From Poecilobothrus nobilitatus (taxonomy: Eukaryota > Arthropoda > Insecta > Diptera > Dolichopodidae): a stretch of 64,000 nucleotides of DNA. The number at the start of each line of letters is the position of its first letter. The first letter of the stretch is position 1. The stretch is taken from assembly GCA_947095535.1 (NCBI GenBank), contig OX352773.1:168156438-168220437 (forward strand). The letters are read 5' to 3'. The notes beneath the pieces were generated by a model. The model was not told the DNA's origin and did no database searches. It worked only from the letters and a program-made list of their open reading frames with translations. Made by a program: the position numbers and the translations under genes. Of this stretch, positions 38,559-49,784 are shown one piece after another.

Positions 38559-39413
38559 CAGGATGTCTGAAAATCGAAGATCACGACAAAAGGAGGTGAT
38601 AGGGGTGGTCGAAATAAGCAAAAAAATGTTACGCGAAGGAAGTATTAGGTATATTATATATTCTTAACGGTTTCCGAGATAACAGTCTTTAAAGCATATT
38701 CGTTAAATTTTCAAAAACATAGTAATCGTCCCTGTATATAACACAGAAGATTCGTTTAAATATCGAAACTCATCTTTTATACAAACATCTTAATTTTTTC
38801 CTAACTTTCATAGTGTAAGCATAGTTAAGCTTTTAAAGTCGAAAAATATTGATATTTTTCAATGTTTTTTTAAATAACTGTAATTTTTGTATAAAAAAAA
38901 AACCGTTATGAGTGTTATTTCATTTTCTAACATATCAAAATCAAAACTTTAATTTATATTATCATTATTTTTATTGTATTTTTTACCTTTTTCGAAAAAA
39001 ATAATTATTATTAATAAACTACAATAATATTATTATTAAAAAACATTTTTCCCATATTTTTGTTTTTCTTTCTTAAGAGAGATGGGAATTTTCCAAAGAC
39101 ACCAAGAATTTACCCTTGATAGTGTCAGATTCTTACTATGACTATAAACCTACCTTCTCCTTTAGCCAATATGCTAACGCAGTATATTGGCTATAGAGTA
39201 GGGATAGGAAAGGATAGGACATTATGATGAAGGCTGACAACTTAACCACTACGCCATTAGTCAGATATGGCACGTAAATTACAACATACAAAAATACTTT
39301 AAAGGCATTGTTATCTTGGAATCGTTAAGAATAGACCCCCCCCCCCCCTTTGGAACAATTTTTTGCTTGTTTCGAACTCCCATAGAACAACCTTTTTTGT
39401 GACATTCGACCTG
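38559..39413. mobile_element. MITE with long degenerate inverted arms
   Basis: The left arm starts CAGGATGTCTGAAAATCGAA and the right arm, read on the opposite strand from 39413, starts CAGGTCGAATGTCACAAAAA. Both continue through CGAAA.AAGCAAAAAA.TGTT to TTCTTAACG.TT.C.AGATAACA over about 145 bases. TA flanks both ends. A SINE2 copy sits inside it. A run of 14 C lies at 39336-39349 in the right arm, opposite a TAGGGGTGG in the left arm. The element near 60155 shares the CGAAA.GAG.AAAAGTTTC type arm. Confidence 0.65.
39068..39268 (-). repeat. tRNA-derived SINE, family SINE2
   Basis: On the - strand: a head with A-box-like TGGCGTAGTGGTTAAGTTGT, a middle with a CCAATATACTGCGTTAGCAT/ATTGG inverted word, and a tail CTGACACTATCAAGGGTAAA, TTCTTGGTGTCTTTGGAAAA. 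The tail recurs near 25459-25535 and partly at 28500. The head recurs at 1857-1935 and 54371-54440. The B-box is not clear in this copy. It is inserted inside the MITE 38559-39413. Confidence 0.6.
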
Positions 39414-39969
39414 TATATGTGTTTATATACACCCTGTATATGTGTGTATATTTGAAAAAAATCCATTAAAATAAATTTATTTTATTCTTAATACATATAT
39501 ATATTTTAGTATCTTGCAGAGAGAACCAGTATTAAATGTATGTTTTTCTTTTTCGAAAATTATTTTACAAAATGTAAATAAAATGTAATTACAATGAAAA
39601 TAAATTTCCATGGACAAATTAACTCAACTTGATATCCTGTTACAATCAAATTATAGTTATTTTTGTAGTTTTTTCAAATTACACAATACAATATTGAAAC
39701 AAACATTTTCAACAAAAAAAAAAAAAAAAAAAAATTGTAAGGTTTTAAATAACACCATCCTGATTGGGTACCGTTATTGAATGAATCTGAAAGATCTTTA
39801 ATAAATTTTTTATATATTATATATTATATACTACAAACTTGTATGTACTACTGCTAACTACTACTTGTATATGATAATTTTTTTTTTGCCACTTATATAA
39901 AAAAGTTCTTTTTGAGTTCTACTATGAAATATGATAGAATTTATATATATATTTATATATATATACATA

Positions 39970-40575
39970 CAGTCGAACCCGTTTAATTACACACACTAAA
40001 AACACAGCCATTTGATGCTCATATCCGGGTTTTGCATTAATCCGATGCCCGGATAATTGCACAAATTTGTGCATTTAGAAAAACCATTGATAAAAGCACA
40101 AATATTTGCTTATATGCGTGTTTTTAAAATTGATTTGTTGTAATTTTAATAATGCAAATCTATTAATAGTTCGTTACTTAAACTTCAAAAACGAATGTTA
40201 AAAAATTTGACAGCATACATATATGTATTCTAATGTAATTTAAAAATACATCAAAGTCATATAATTAACAGGTTTGTTTTTGTAAAAATTCAAAAGGGTT
40301 TGTTCATAAAAATGCAAAGGCTTTGTTCGTCAAATAAATTTTTAAATGTAATTTTTTTTTAACGAATGTGCATTTAACAGATTTTTTTTCTATGGGTTAT
40401 GACTAATGAGTCGAAGATTTTTTGTGCTTTTAAGAGATTTTTCCATTTAAACGAGTTGCAAATATCAGAGTAAAAATATTAGAAAATAGTGTTAAAATTT
40501 ATGGTGCAAAATGTTTGCATTCTTTTAAATGGGTTATGCACTTAACCGGATTGCATTTACACATGGGTCCGACTG
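39970..40575. mobile_element. pogo/Tigger-like MITE
   Basis: The ends CAGTCGAACCC (39970) and GGGTCCGACTG (to 40575) are inverted copies with one mismatch, both flanked by TA. Further in, ATTGCACAAATTTGTGCATTT on the left and TTATGCACTTAACCGGATTG on the right show that the inverted similarity extends with gaps (ATCCGATGCCCGGATAATTG versus TTAACCGGATTGCATTTACA). CAGT(A/C)GAACC ends with a TA duplication are typical of the pogo/Tigger group. 606 bp, no transposase. Confidence 0.75.
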
Positions 40576-41649
40576 TATACGGTTATTTAAAAATCTTTAC
40601 AATTAATTATGTAATTAATTATGTATATAAGAGTTATATGATATTGTTGTGATTTCTTTTAATTAAATTTTGGTCTTAAAAAATATTCAAAACTTTTTTT
40701 TATCATATTATTAGGACTTAAGCAAAATTATTATATACGACTACTACTACTTTTATTTCATTATCGTTTCTTATAGTTCTTTAAGATCATGGTTTTTGTT
40801 ATCATAAATCAATTTTAATTTATTGCTAGGTGATGTTAAAAATTTGTTAGAAATCATTTTAATAAAAAATATTATAAAAAAAATATATCGTACCTTTAAT
40901 TTAGAGACAATGAAAAATAAAATATTATAAAAGATGTTTTTTTTCTTTCTTTTTGTAGATCTTATTACTAACTAGCTTTATTATACAGAAAAAAAAAACA
41001 AAAAAAAAAGAAAGCATCAGGAATAAAAAAAAGGAAATAAAATGATAAAAAATTAAATTCATTATCCGTAATACTTGAACAACTTTTTACTATAATCGTC
41101 CTTAACAAAAAAAAAAAAAAAAAAAATAATGTATTCAAGTTACAGGGTGTTTTAATAACTGATCGATAACATTTATCGTATACTAGATACGATAATATGT
41201 AATTAATTTTTGGTACAACTTTAAGCTTTTATAATATGTCCTTTGTAATGTCGTATTCTTGTAATTCATTTCGAACTAGACAATTCGTTTAACGAAGCAT
41301 TTTTTTTTTAAAAATTCGTAGTATGCTTTCATTTTGTTGAAGATTTTTGGCTGGTTGTTTTTGTTTTCAAAATTTCTGCGTTATTATTTTTTGCAGATTT
41401 GATTTAAACTAGTTGTTTTTTTTACTTTGTAAATATTAATTTTGTACCTTTGAATATAAATGAATTGTTTTGTATCAATTTTGTTCATTTTTTGTCTAAT
41501 TCAATAGTTTTGTCCTGTCTGTAACTGTAAGTTTGAAAATCCATTTTAATTTAAACATTAATCCCAGCTATAAAAACTAACATAGCTACAAAATATTCTA
41601 TGTGCAATATATGGTATATAATATATTATGTAAACGGCAATATGATAAA
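40576..41649. other. Intron segment without recognised elements
   Basis: No gene. A lone repeat-end motif TACAGGGTGTTTTAATAACTG starts at about 41141 without a detected partner. ATCGATAACATTTATCGTAT next to it is partly palindromic. Confidence 0.45.
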
Positions 41650-42010
41650 AGTTTAGGAGTCATTTATATATTCGTCCATGCGATATTCTATATTAGAACT
41701 TAGAAGGAATTTTAAAGTTGGTTACAAAATCAAGGTTGCCCCTCTTTTCAAAGTATTTATGTGTGATCTGGAAAAACGGAATATACTCAGAATTCGCATC
41801 TAACACTAATATCTCTTCTAGTTTCGTCTATGCGAGATTCTATATTAGAATTGATTTTAAAGTTGGTTAAAAAATCAAGGTTGCCCCTTTTTCCAGAATA
41901 TTTATTTATTTATTATGGATAAAAGGGAATATTCTGATTTTGTATCCAACTGTAAAATCTTATAATTCTGGAAAAAGGAAATATCCTGATTTCGTATCCA
42001 ACTCTAAAAT
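41650..42010. repeat. Inverted cluster of an approximately 80-bp repeat
   Basis: Two units in one orientation (TTTTAAAGTTGGTTACAAAA then TCAAGGTTGCCCCTCTTTTC at about 41710, and again at about 41850) face two units in the other (GGAATATTCTGATTTTGTAT, CCAACTGTAAAATC at about 41930, and TATCCTGATTTCGTATCCAA at about 41975). The centre is near 41910. The same unit recurs in direct orientation at 44190-44990. Confidence 0.75.
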
Positions 42011-43244
42011 CTTATCAAAAAATATTAAAATTAACAATTATACTTTTATAAATGGTTGTTTTAATAAATATTTCAGTTTATGAAGTCATAAGTCTCCAAG
42101 GAACATTTGACTATATGGTTTATTTGATTATCGCCCTTAAGCTTTTCAATGATGTCTTCTAGATATTTTGTCGCTTCAACTTTTAGCACGGTTTTGGTTT
42201 TTACTGTTATATAAAATTCATGATAGTTTTTCTTTGCGCTTTAAATACTACATACATTAGTTTGTCTTCATAACATTCAGGCTGAGTTCTTTATCATGCA
42301 AATAGTCGAATCGAAAGATATCCTCAAATCGTGATTACTGATTTATTACATTTTCTAGTTTTATTAATAAAACTCCATTTAAAAATTTAATTTAATTATT
42401 TTATCATAAAAATTAAATAAATAAAAAATTAGATAAATAAAATACGATCTGATAAAGCTATGGATGCTAGCTCCAGGTCAATATCAAAAAAAAAAAAAAA
42501 ACTACCAACATTTCGAAAATAAATATTTTAACATCAACTATAAGATCTTTCGTTTTAGAAATTAAAAGACGTTCGAATATTTTTTTATTATATAATTTTT
42601 AACTTGAAGGTAAATCAATCATGGGGTATAGATAATGGCATAAATTTTATCGATGACAATACAAATTGATATTTTTTTTACAGAAAACATTTTTTTTTGT
42701 ATTCTATTGTTTTTCAAGGTAATAGCTTTATCTAAAGACTTATCATTTGTTTCTGCTCAACATTTTACCTGAAAAATCAAAAATAAAAATGAATTTTATA
42801 GCTTTAATATCCTACTATAAGTTTCCAAGATATGAATATATGAATGAAAAGCATATTGAAGTCTTTAGTAGTAATTATGAAAATTTTATGTTGAATATAA
42901 GTTTAAGAAAAAAAAAATATGTGATTTCTCAATTGGAGAATTTATTTTATGTAATATTCAATTTCTGTTATGCATGAATTTTATTTTTAAATAAGATTTA
43001 GATAAAGGAAAAATCAATATTTAATAATTAACCTATTCTATTCTATCGCAGTACATCTGTGATATTATAGCTTCTTAATTCGATATCTGTGACCCCGATA
43101 AAGGGAATATTCGATAAAGGGAATATTGGAATAATAGAATATTTATACTTATTACCTACAATTATAGAATAATTACAAAATAGCCATTTCGACTTACCAA
43201 TACCTACTTAAAATTTTGCATTTCCAATAATTTATTTATTAATT
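42011..43244. other. Intron segment without recognised elements
   Basis: No gene supported. The 76-codon frame at 42747-42977 shows no domain, and its composition follows the local A/T runs. A short duplication GATAAAGGGAATATT occurs twice at about 43096-43125. Confidence 0.5.
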
Positions 43245-43740
43245 CGTTAGTTTCAAGTTTCACTTTTTCCATTCATCCGCCCTTCTGTTTACAAACTAAA
43301 CTGGAGCAGTGACTTTTAACCATGAATAGATATCATAAAATAATGAATGTCTCAGAATAACTTTTTTATATGCTACATCTATTATAGATTATAACCCCTC
43401 AAATTGAAAAGAGGGGTATTTTTAAATTTTATTTTTCAAAATTTTATATCTGAAATTCTGCTTAAGTTTTTATGAATATAAAAACATCAAATGAAAAAAA
43501 AATAATTTTTTTTCAATTTTCTATTTAAATTTACCGTTATATAATACCATAATTTTGGCTGTTCCAACTTTTTAGAGAGCTTCCAGTCAGCTTCCTTGAA
43601 GTTTCTATTAGAGAAAATTATTTGAGAATTATCATAAGTATCATAAATAGGAATTAATTGCAAAAACCATAGATGTTACCTAAGTTACAGGAACAAGAAG
43701 TCGTAAATTAGAAATTCATCAGTTTTTGTTTAATTTGCTT
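43245..43740 (-). repeat. Interspersed repeat family B, copy 5
   Basis: Read on the - strand the end is TTTGTAAACAGAAGGGCGGA, TGAATGGAAAAAGTGAAACT, preceded by TTCATTATTTTATGATATCT and AATTTGAGGGGTTATAATCT. The ATAACGGTAAATTTAAATAG landmark is at about 43535. These match the 3' half of the copy at 50752-52066. The 5' part is degenerate. Confidence 0.6.
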
Positions 43741-44189
43741 TCATAATTTTTTCTAATATAAAAATATTAGCCTGTTAATATTTTTGCTCATTCAGATTTT
43801 TTATAGTGATTTTGATTTAACGTAAATGTTACCTATATATAATGTACGCGTTTGTTTGGCTTAAGCCAAAACAGAAAAAGAAACAGAAAGAGGGATTAAA
43901 AAGATATAATATATTTTTAACTTTTTTCTCATGCTAAAGATATTTGAACAATTGTTGGATAAAATTAAAACTTTTATCTGGTATTAAGACTTTAATTTTT
44001 ATATGAAAATTACTAAAGGATTAAAATACAAATAATATACCTACACAAGTGGTTAGTATTTTTATCATTTTTATGTAGTGATATGTATAAAATGGGTCCT
44101 CATCGATATCCTGAAAAAAAAAATCTTGAATTAAAATTATTTATTTTTGAAATGATGATTTGAAAAGAAAAAAACAAACCCCCACTAAA

Positions 44190-44990
44190 CAAATCACTGT
44201 AACCCTGATTTTGAAACCAACTCTAAAATCATTCCTAATTATTTTGTTTACATACATATTTCAACTGCAAGTCTTTTAGAGCAATGGGAGCTACCGCCCC
44301 CAAAACCTTGCTATACAAATTATTGTACTCTGATTTTGCATCCAATTCTGAAATCCCCAGTAATTATATTTTTACATACATATTTAAAAAGAAGAAACTT
44401 TTAAAATAATGGGGGCTGGCGCGCCAAATCCTCGCTAAATAAAATACTGGAACCCTGATTTTGTAACCAATTCTATAAAATCCTTTCTAGTTATGTTTTA
44501 TATACATAAATACGAGATTTTAAGACACGAGATTTTGATACGCGAGGATTTAGAAACGCGAGATTTATAAAAGCACGAGATTTTGATACACGAGGTTTCG
44601 ACACGCTCCCTTTATAAATTCATTATAATGTATAAATATAGTTTTAATTAAAGTATCAAAACGTATACTTTTGAGAGTTTACATATCAAGTATTTAAGCA
44701 TATCACTAAAATTCATTAAATATAACATGGTCTGTAACGAAATTCCGATTTTTAAAATCCCGCATATACATTAATATAAATATTCTGGAAAAAGAAAATA
44801 TCCTAATTTTTAAACCAACTCTAAAATCTCTCCGAATTGAGAATCTCGCACTTACTAACATATAAATAAATATTCTGGAAAAAGCATATAACCCTGATTT
44901 TGAATCCAGCTCTAAAATCCGTTCTAAATCAGAATCTCGAATATAGATGTATATAAATATTGTGGAAAAATGGGCAATCCTGATTAGGTA
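44190..44990 (+). repeat. Dispersed approximately 80-bp repeat units
   Basis: Units with the core CCTGATTTTGAAACCAACTC / TAAAATC are found at about 44203, 44332 (TCTGATTTTGCATCCAATTC), 44455, 44795 and 44892, usually preceded by ATATAAATATTCTGGAAAAA and followed by TCTAAATCAGAATCTCG. Spacing is irregular, so this looks like a decayed tandem array or repeated small insertions. The same unit occurs at 41650-42010. Confidence 0.75.
44508..44606 (+). repeat. Short minisatellite, ACGAGATTTTGATAC type
   Basis: Five or six units follow each other: ACGAGATTTTAAGAC, ACGAGATTTTGATAC, GCGAGGATTTAGAAAC, GCGAGATTTATAAAAGC, ACGAGATTTTGATAC, ACGAGGTTTCGACAC. Period about 15-18 bases with indels. It lies between the approximately 80-bp units. 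No function visible. Confidence 0.85.
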
Positions 44991-45239
44991 TGTTTTTTGT
45001 TGTAAAACTTTTAATTTTGTTATTTTTTTAGTTAAAAAAAATCTATATTTTTTTTAAAAGACATTAAATAAAATCTTGAAAAATATTTAATTTCAAGATT
45101 AAATTCAACATTTTTTTTTCAAGAAATTTGTTTTCAAGATTTTTTTTAGTTAAGATTTTTTTTTCAGGAAAATTGCGTGCTCCCGTATAATATCAATAAT
45201 ATATAGATATTTACATATCAGTTAGTCTATTTTAATATT

Positions 45240-45845
45240 AAACAAGGCAATATGTTAAAGAAAGGTTTCTTAAGGGCACGTTTTCAAAAAATTAATAAAA
45301 GCTCTTGTGAAATTCTGACAATTTTTGCGTCAAAGTTTGTAATTTTTCTTAAGAAACCTAGGCAATATTTTTAGTTTCTGGGATTAATTCTTATTATATT
45401 GTCAAAGATTTTTCTCCTATAGATATTGCAGTGCTCTAATTGGAAGCGCTCTGGAAATATGGAGGAGTCAAAATTATGGTATTAACTATTACATAACGGT
45501 AAATTTAAATAGAAAATCGAAAAAAAAATTATTTACTTTTTGACATATAAAAAAAGGGAGAGAAAAAATTTTGCTGTTTTTTGATGTTTTTATATTGATA
45601 AAATCTTGAGATACATATAAAGTTTTGAAAATATATAAGATTGGAAAGAAGACTTTTTTGTAAATTTTGAGGGACTCTAATTTGTAATGGGTGATGCACT
45701 TAAAAAAGTTATTTCATAACATTCATTTTTTATGAGAATCTGCCCAGTTTATTTTATAAACAGATGATCGGATGTATAGACAGATTGAAAATAATAAGCG
45801 AATTTTTTAAGATTTTTTGTTGGAAAATGTGCCAAAAATTAATAT
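45240..45845 (+). repeat. Interspersed repeat family B, copy 6
   Basis: Landmarks in order: GGTTTCTTAAGGGCACGTTTTC, ATTGGAAGCGCTCTGGAAAT, TTACATAACGGTAAATTTAA, CTTGAGATACATATAAAG, GAGGGACTCTAATTTGTAAT, ACAGATGATCGGATGTATAG, ACAGATTGAAAATAATAAGC and GGAAAATGTGCC. Strand and order match the copy at 50752-52066. The interior is diverged and no reading frame is present. Confidence 0.65.
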
Positions 45846-46707
45846 TTAAAATAAATAAAATAAGTTTATAATCGGTTTTAAAGAAATGTTTATTCATATT
45901 CTTTTTCTTTTGCCTTGGTTTTTTTTGTATTTCATAGATCCCTGTTTGAATGGATTTATAATTTTTTTTCCCATATTTTCCATCTACTGTCTAGTCAATT
46001 TAATTTAAGTCTTGTTTCTCGTGTTAATTCTCTTTTAGCTATAGTTCTATCGTTTTCAATATTTTTTTAACCTTTCCTATCTGTCTAGTTTTTTATTGAT
46101 TCCGTTCAAAAGACAGATTTTATTAGATTTGTTTGGTTGCAACTTTTTCTTTTCTTGATAATCTTTGACTTATCTAACTCGATTATTTTTGTAAGATTTC
46201 GCTACAACTTTTGGTTTATTTGAAAATTTACAACTTTATAGATTGTGTGAAAAGATAAAAATAATTCAGGATATTGTAACCGCAAGGAATTTAAGAAAGG
46301 AGAACAGAAAAAAAAAGTTGCAAATATCTGTCAACATTCTGGATTTTAGTATTTCATCAGTAAGGATTATTGATTATGTTTAAATTAAAAGTCAAAAACA
46401 GGAAAATTAATATGTAAAAATATATGTATATGTATATGCATAAAAATATTATGTACAATTTTCTTTATTTCATTTCTTTTTACCTGTGGTATTACGATTT
46501 ATATGTAGGATAAGGGAACATTTTATCATTACCTTGGTTTTTGCTTTTACCATTTCTGGATATTTTTACATAAAATTTAATTTTATTGAAATATTAAATA
46601 AAATTATCTATTTCAGTATTTATAGCATTTAATAATTTTGAACCTATAAATAAAAAATAAAATTAAAATGAAATTGTTTTTTTTTTTTTTTTAATATTAT
46701 AGATATT

Positions 46708-46903
46708 TTTTTTTTAATGCATTTTTCTGCCACATAAATGTGGACAGGAAATTACATAGCCTTTCCTGTTCAGGTGTGGCTTTAAATGTCGTAAGGGGGA
46801 ATAACTCTTATGAAGTGTGTGTGGGATTCGAACCCACATTCCCTCGGTGTTTACAGCATATTTTATACGCTCTCACCCACTAGGCCAACGAGGCCCCCAA
46901 CTT
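46708..46903 (-). repeat. tRNA-derived SINE, family SINE1, copy b, with TSD
   Basis: On the - strand the head is GGGGCCTCGTTGGCCTAGTG with an A-box TGGCCTAGTGGGTGAGAGC and a textbook B-box GGTTCGAATCC, making it the best-preserved head of the three copies. The body matches SINE1a (CCCCTTACGACATTTAAAGC, CACCTGAACAGGAAAGGCTA, CACATTTATGTGGCAG), and the tail is A-rich. TAGATATT occurs on both sides (46700-46707 and 46904-46911), an 8-bp target-site duplication supporting retrotransposition. Confidence 0.92.
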
Positions 46904-46911
46904 TAGATATT

Positions 46912-47465
46912 GAAAAAGGAAATTTTGAAAGATTTTCCAAAGATTAAAAAAAATACAAATAAAAAAAAAATATTTCTTTGTACAATATAATATTCGTCTT
47001 GTTCACACATAAAACTTTTATTACTTAAAGGAGTATATAAAATATATCAATTATAACTTTAATTTTTCTAACAATTTTAATGATTTTAAGTAAAATCATA
47101 AATATATTCTATATAGAAAGAGAGTAGAAAAAAAGAATGAATAATGCCACAATAAATTAAAATAATTTTTTTTTTTAATTTATTACTTTCTACATTAAAT
47201 ATTTTAATTTAATGCAAATTAAATTAAAATTAAGAGTCTATGACCGATTGTAAAAGGATCATTAAATTTCTCTTTGTAAAAAGGAAATTTTATTGGAATT
47301 TTTTGTTTAATTATTTCTTTTCTACAAAAAAAGAAAAATATCTACATATATGACCGGAAATACATTAACATTTTCTTTTTTCTTTTCTTAATATTATTAG
47401 TATTTTTAATATAACATTTATTATAAAAATATCATTAAAATAAATCACATACGTTTTGTTATTTA
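46912..47465. other. Intron segment without recognised elements
   Basis: Nothing recognised; A/T-run sequence only. Confidence 0.5.
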
Positions 47466-48285
47466 CAAAGATATAAAAAACGAGAAAGAGTTGACTGTCT
47501 CAATTATAGGATAATCGCACGAACAATATATAAGTTATGGTGTTACGATAAATTTTAATCATTACTCGATTCCTATTCACGTTAGTCGCCATTGATTTTT
47601 CCTGTCCTTTACCAGGGGAGGTGTATAACGGGATTTTCCCTTCCTAGACCTGAAGGCCAAAATGGCATTTTCTAAGCTATTCAGAGCTTCAACGGTCTTT
47701 CAATACGCTCTGTATTAGGGATTTAGTGAAGGGAAGAAAAAGAAGGAGACAAAATTAAATATATTTGACTTAAATAAGTATCGAATATTTTTCAATAAAT
47801 TTTGTAGTTGTATAAAAGATACTCGAACCCGTTGCCGCGAACAAATCAAATTTCACATAAGTTATACATATAAAACTTGATAATTTTTTACAAAATTTTA
47901 AATCTCTAGATTTATTAAGTAGAGAGATATGAAGATTTAAATTTCGCAGTTACTCAAATCTGTTGTGTTATACTAACCAGAAGTCGTTGAAGAAGTCGTT
48001 CGCATAATACTTAATTTCTTATTACAAAATTTCAAATATCTAAGTTCAATAGATAATTATATAAGAGTAGAAGTTTTATGGCAGCTTCTCATACTCAATT
48101 TCAATAGCAACTAACAATTTTGTAAAGATAAAATTTCAGGATTTTAGATTAACTATTTTTTGAGTTCAGAATTCGATTCAGAGCAAATATTTATACACTT
48201 TTCCATATCTATTTTGCCTTCTTTAAGATGCCACAAACGTAATGGCAAAATTATTATACCCTTGAGCTATGTTCATACGTGTTTA
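47466..48285 (-). repeat. Family A element, copy 3, with a foreign-looking segment
   Basis: Read on the - strand it starts CACGTATGAACATAGCTCAA, GGGTATAATAATTTTGCCAT, and continues with TCTTAAAGAAGGC and CTGAATCGAATTCTGAACTC. It has degenerate units containing ATGAGAAGCTGCCATAAAAC and TTGTAAAAAATTATCAAGTT, and ends GTTCGTGCGATTATCCTATA, AGACAGTCAACTCTTTCTCG. This matches family A at both ends. At about 47575-47750 a segment unrelated to the other copies and clearly less AT-rich interrupts it. I do not recognise that segment. Confidence 0.7.
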
Positions 48286-49314
48286 AAAAAAAAAAAAACA
48301 AATAATCGTTTAAGTAAATAATTTGTTTTTGTTTTGTTAAAAGAGCATCAAAGATATGAATGAATGAACTATAAAACTAAAAGTTAACTTTGAATGACTA
48401 TAAAAGTCAGCTATTTTGAAATAGAACAACGCAAACAAAAAATAAAATAAATTTTGCAATAAAATAAAAAAAATACAAGTTTAAAATCCATAGGGTATCT
48501 TGTAAATTCTGTATTTTAATATTGTAGGAATGTTATGAATACAACATATTTATAATATGTATATATATCTATATTTACAATTTGGAAAACTTATACAAAT
48601 TTCAGATTTTTTAATGAAAAATATTTTCATTATCAATATTTCAAAAAAAAAATTGATAATTTTTATTGTGGAAAAATTTGCAACATTTTTGTCAATTGCC
48701 TGTAAAAAGAATGATACAATGTTTCGTACTTTTACACTATTCGCCTATATTCCAATTTTCTAAGTCTATGGAGTCCCTATCCATAATATAATAGTACATA
48801 CATATCTTATTTTGTTGAAATTGTTCATATTTTTGTGTCGCTTTTCGTTAATTTGAACTCCAAGACATGTACACATATTTATGAATTCCATTAACCCGTT
48901 GCGGGTCGATGACAAGTATGCTAATTATTTTTATAACTATTTATACCGTTTATAATTCCTTATCTTAAGTTAAAATTTTAGCCATTATTTATCATATTCT
49001 TTCTATAATTCTATATTAATATTTATAATTTTATACTTATTTTTAATCAAACAGGTGTAATTAAAAGGCGGACACCAGTTTGCCCAAATTCATTTCTCAA
49101 GAAAATATTTCGCTTAATGCTATTTTACAAAAAAGACTTTTGACAAAATTTCACTTCGAAAAACAATTTTTAACAAAAGGGACACTTCTCAAAAAGTCTT
49201 TGAACAAAATAGTATCAAAAAAACAAAACATACTTTATTAGTGAAATATGTATGCAAAAAAAAAAATATTTTTTGGGAGACACTTTAGAGCTTATTACAA
49301 AATCTAGTCTTATA
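48286..49314. other. Intron segment; possible outer MITE arm at its end
   Basis: No gene. From about 49053 the sequence AACAGGTGTAATTAAAAGG, CGGACACCAGTTTGCCC begins. Beyond the mariner, near 49880-49920, a GGACACAAACC...TTAATTAACAGGT segment occurs, so the mariner may be nested in an older inverted-end element. Confidence 0.4.
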
Positions 49315-49784
49315 TAGGGTTTTCCAATTTGAGTGATATGATTTCTTTTAAAAAAAAAGAATAAATAAAGAAACACTAATTGTTAAAGAAATTCAAATGT
49401 TTTTTATTTAATGTGAAGTACAATCGATACAATTAAGTTCTGAATAAAACATCATTCAAATGGCCTCGACGACTTCTGTTGCAGGAACGAATTCGATGAA
49501 TCCAATTTTCGAGCACTTTTTCCACTAAATCAAGTCGTACGTCATGAATAGCACGTTCAATATTGACTTCTAAAACTTGAAGAGAGTCTGGTTTATTGCT
49601 AAAAACCAATGATTTCAAATAACCCCACAAGAAATAGTTCATGAATAATTTGTGGATTTTCTTCGCACCAGAATCGACAGTTTTGTTATGACATAAGACT
49701 TGATTTAGCAGAAAAAATGTTTTTTGAAAAGAAATGAAGTTTTTTTTTGAAAAGAAATCATATCACTCAAATTGGAAATCCCTG
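49315..49784 (-). mobile_element. Internally deleted Tc1/mariner-superfamily element
   Basis: The terminal inverted repeats of about 35 bp (49315-49349 and 49750-49784) differ at only two positions: one reads AGGGTTTTCCAATTTGAGTG, the other AGGGATTTCCAATTTGAGTG, both continuing ATATGATTTCTTTT. TA flanks both ends, the usual mariner target duplication. At 470 bp it is well below the roughly 1.2-1.4 kb of a complete element, because the transposase gene has lost its middle. Such a copy could be mobilised in trans if a full-length relative exists. Confidence 0.9.
49433..49725 (-). pseudogene. Mariner transposase remnant with internal deletion
   Basis: From about 49720 downwards the - strand encodes pieces of the first catalytic region: FLLNQVLCHNKT, then one frame over CQNCRFWCEENPQIIHE (family pattern F.LNG.VN.QN.R.W.EENP...HE). 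Immediately after this, in another frame, it continues NYFLWGYLKSLVFSNKPDSL, LEVNIERAIHDV, EKVLENWIHRI and GHLNDVLFRT-stop, the C-terminal end of such transposases. The sequence between the two motifs, including the second Asp and the last catalytic acid, is missing, with the junction near 49640. No start codon or N-terminal DNA-binding domain remains. Confidence 0.88.
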
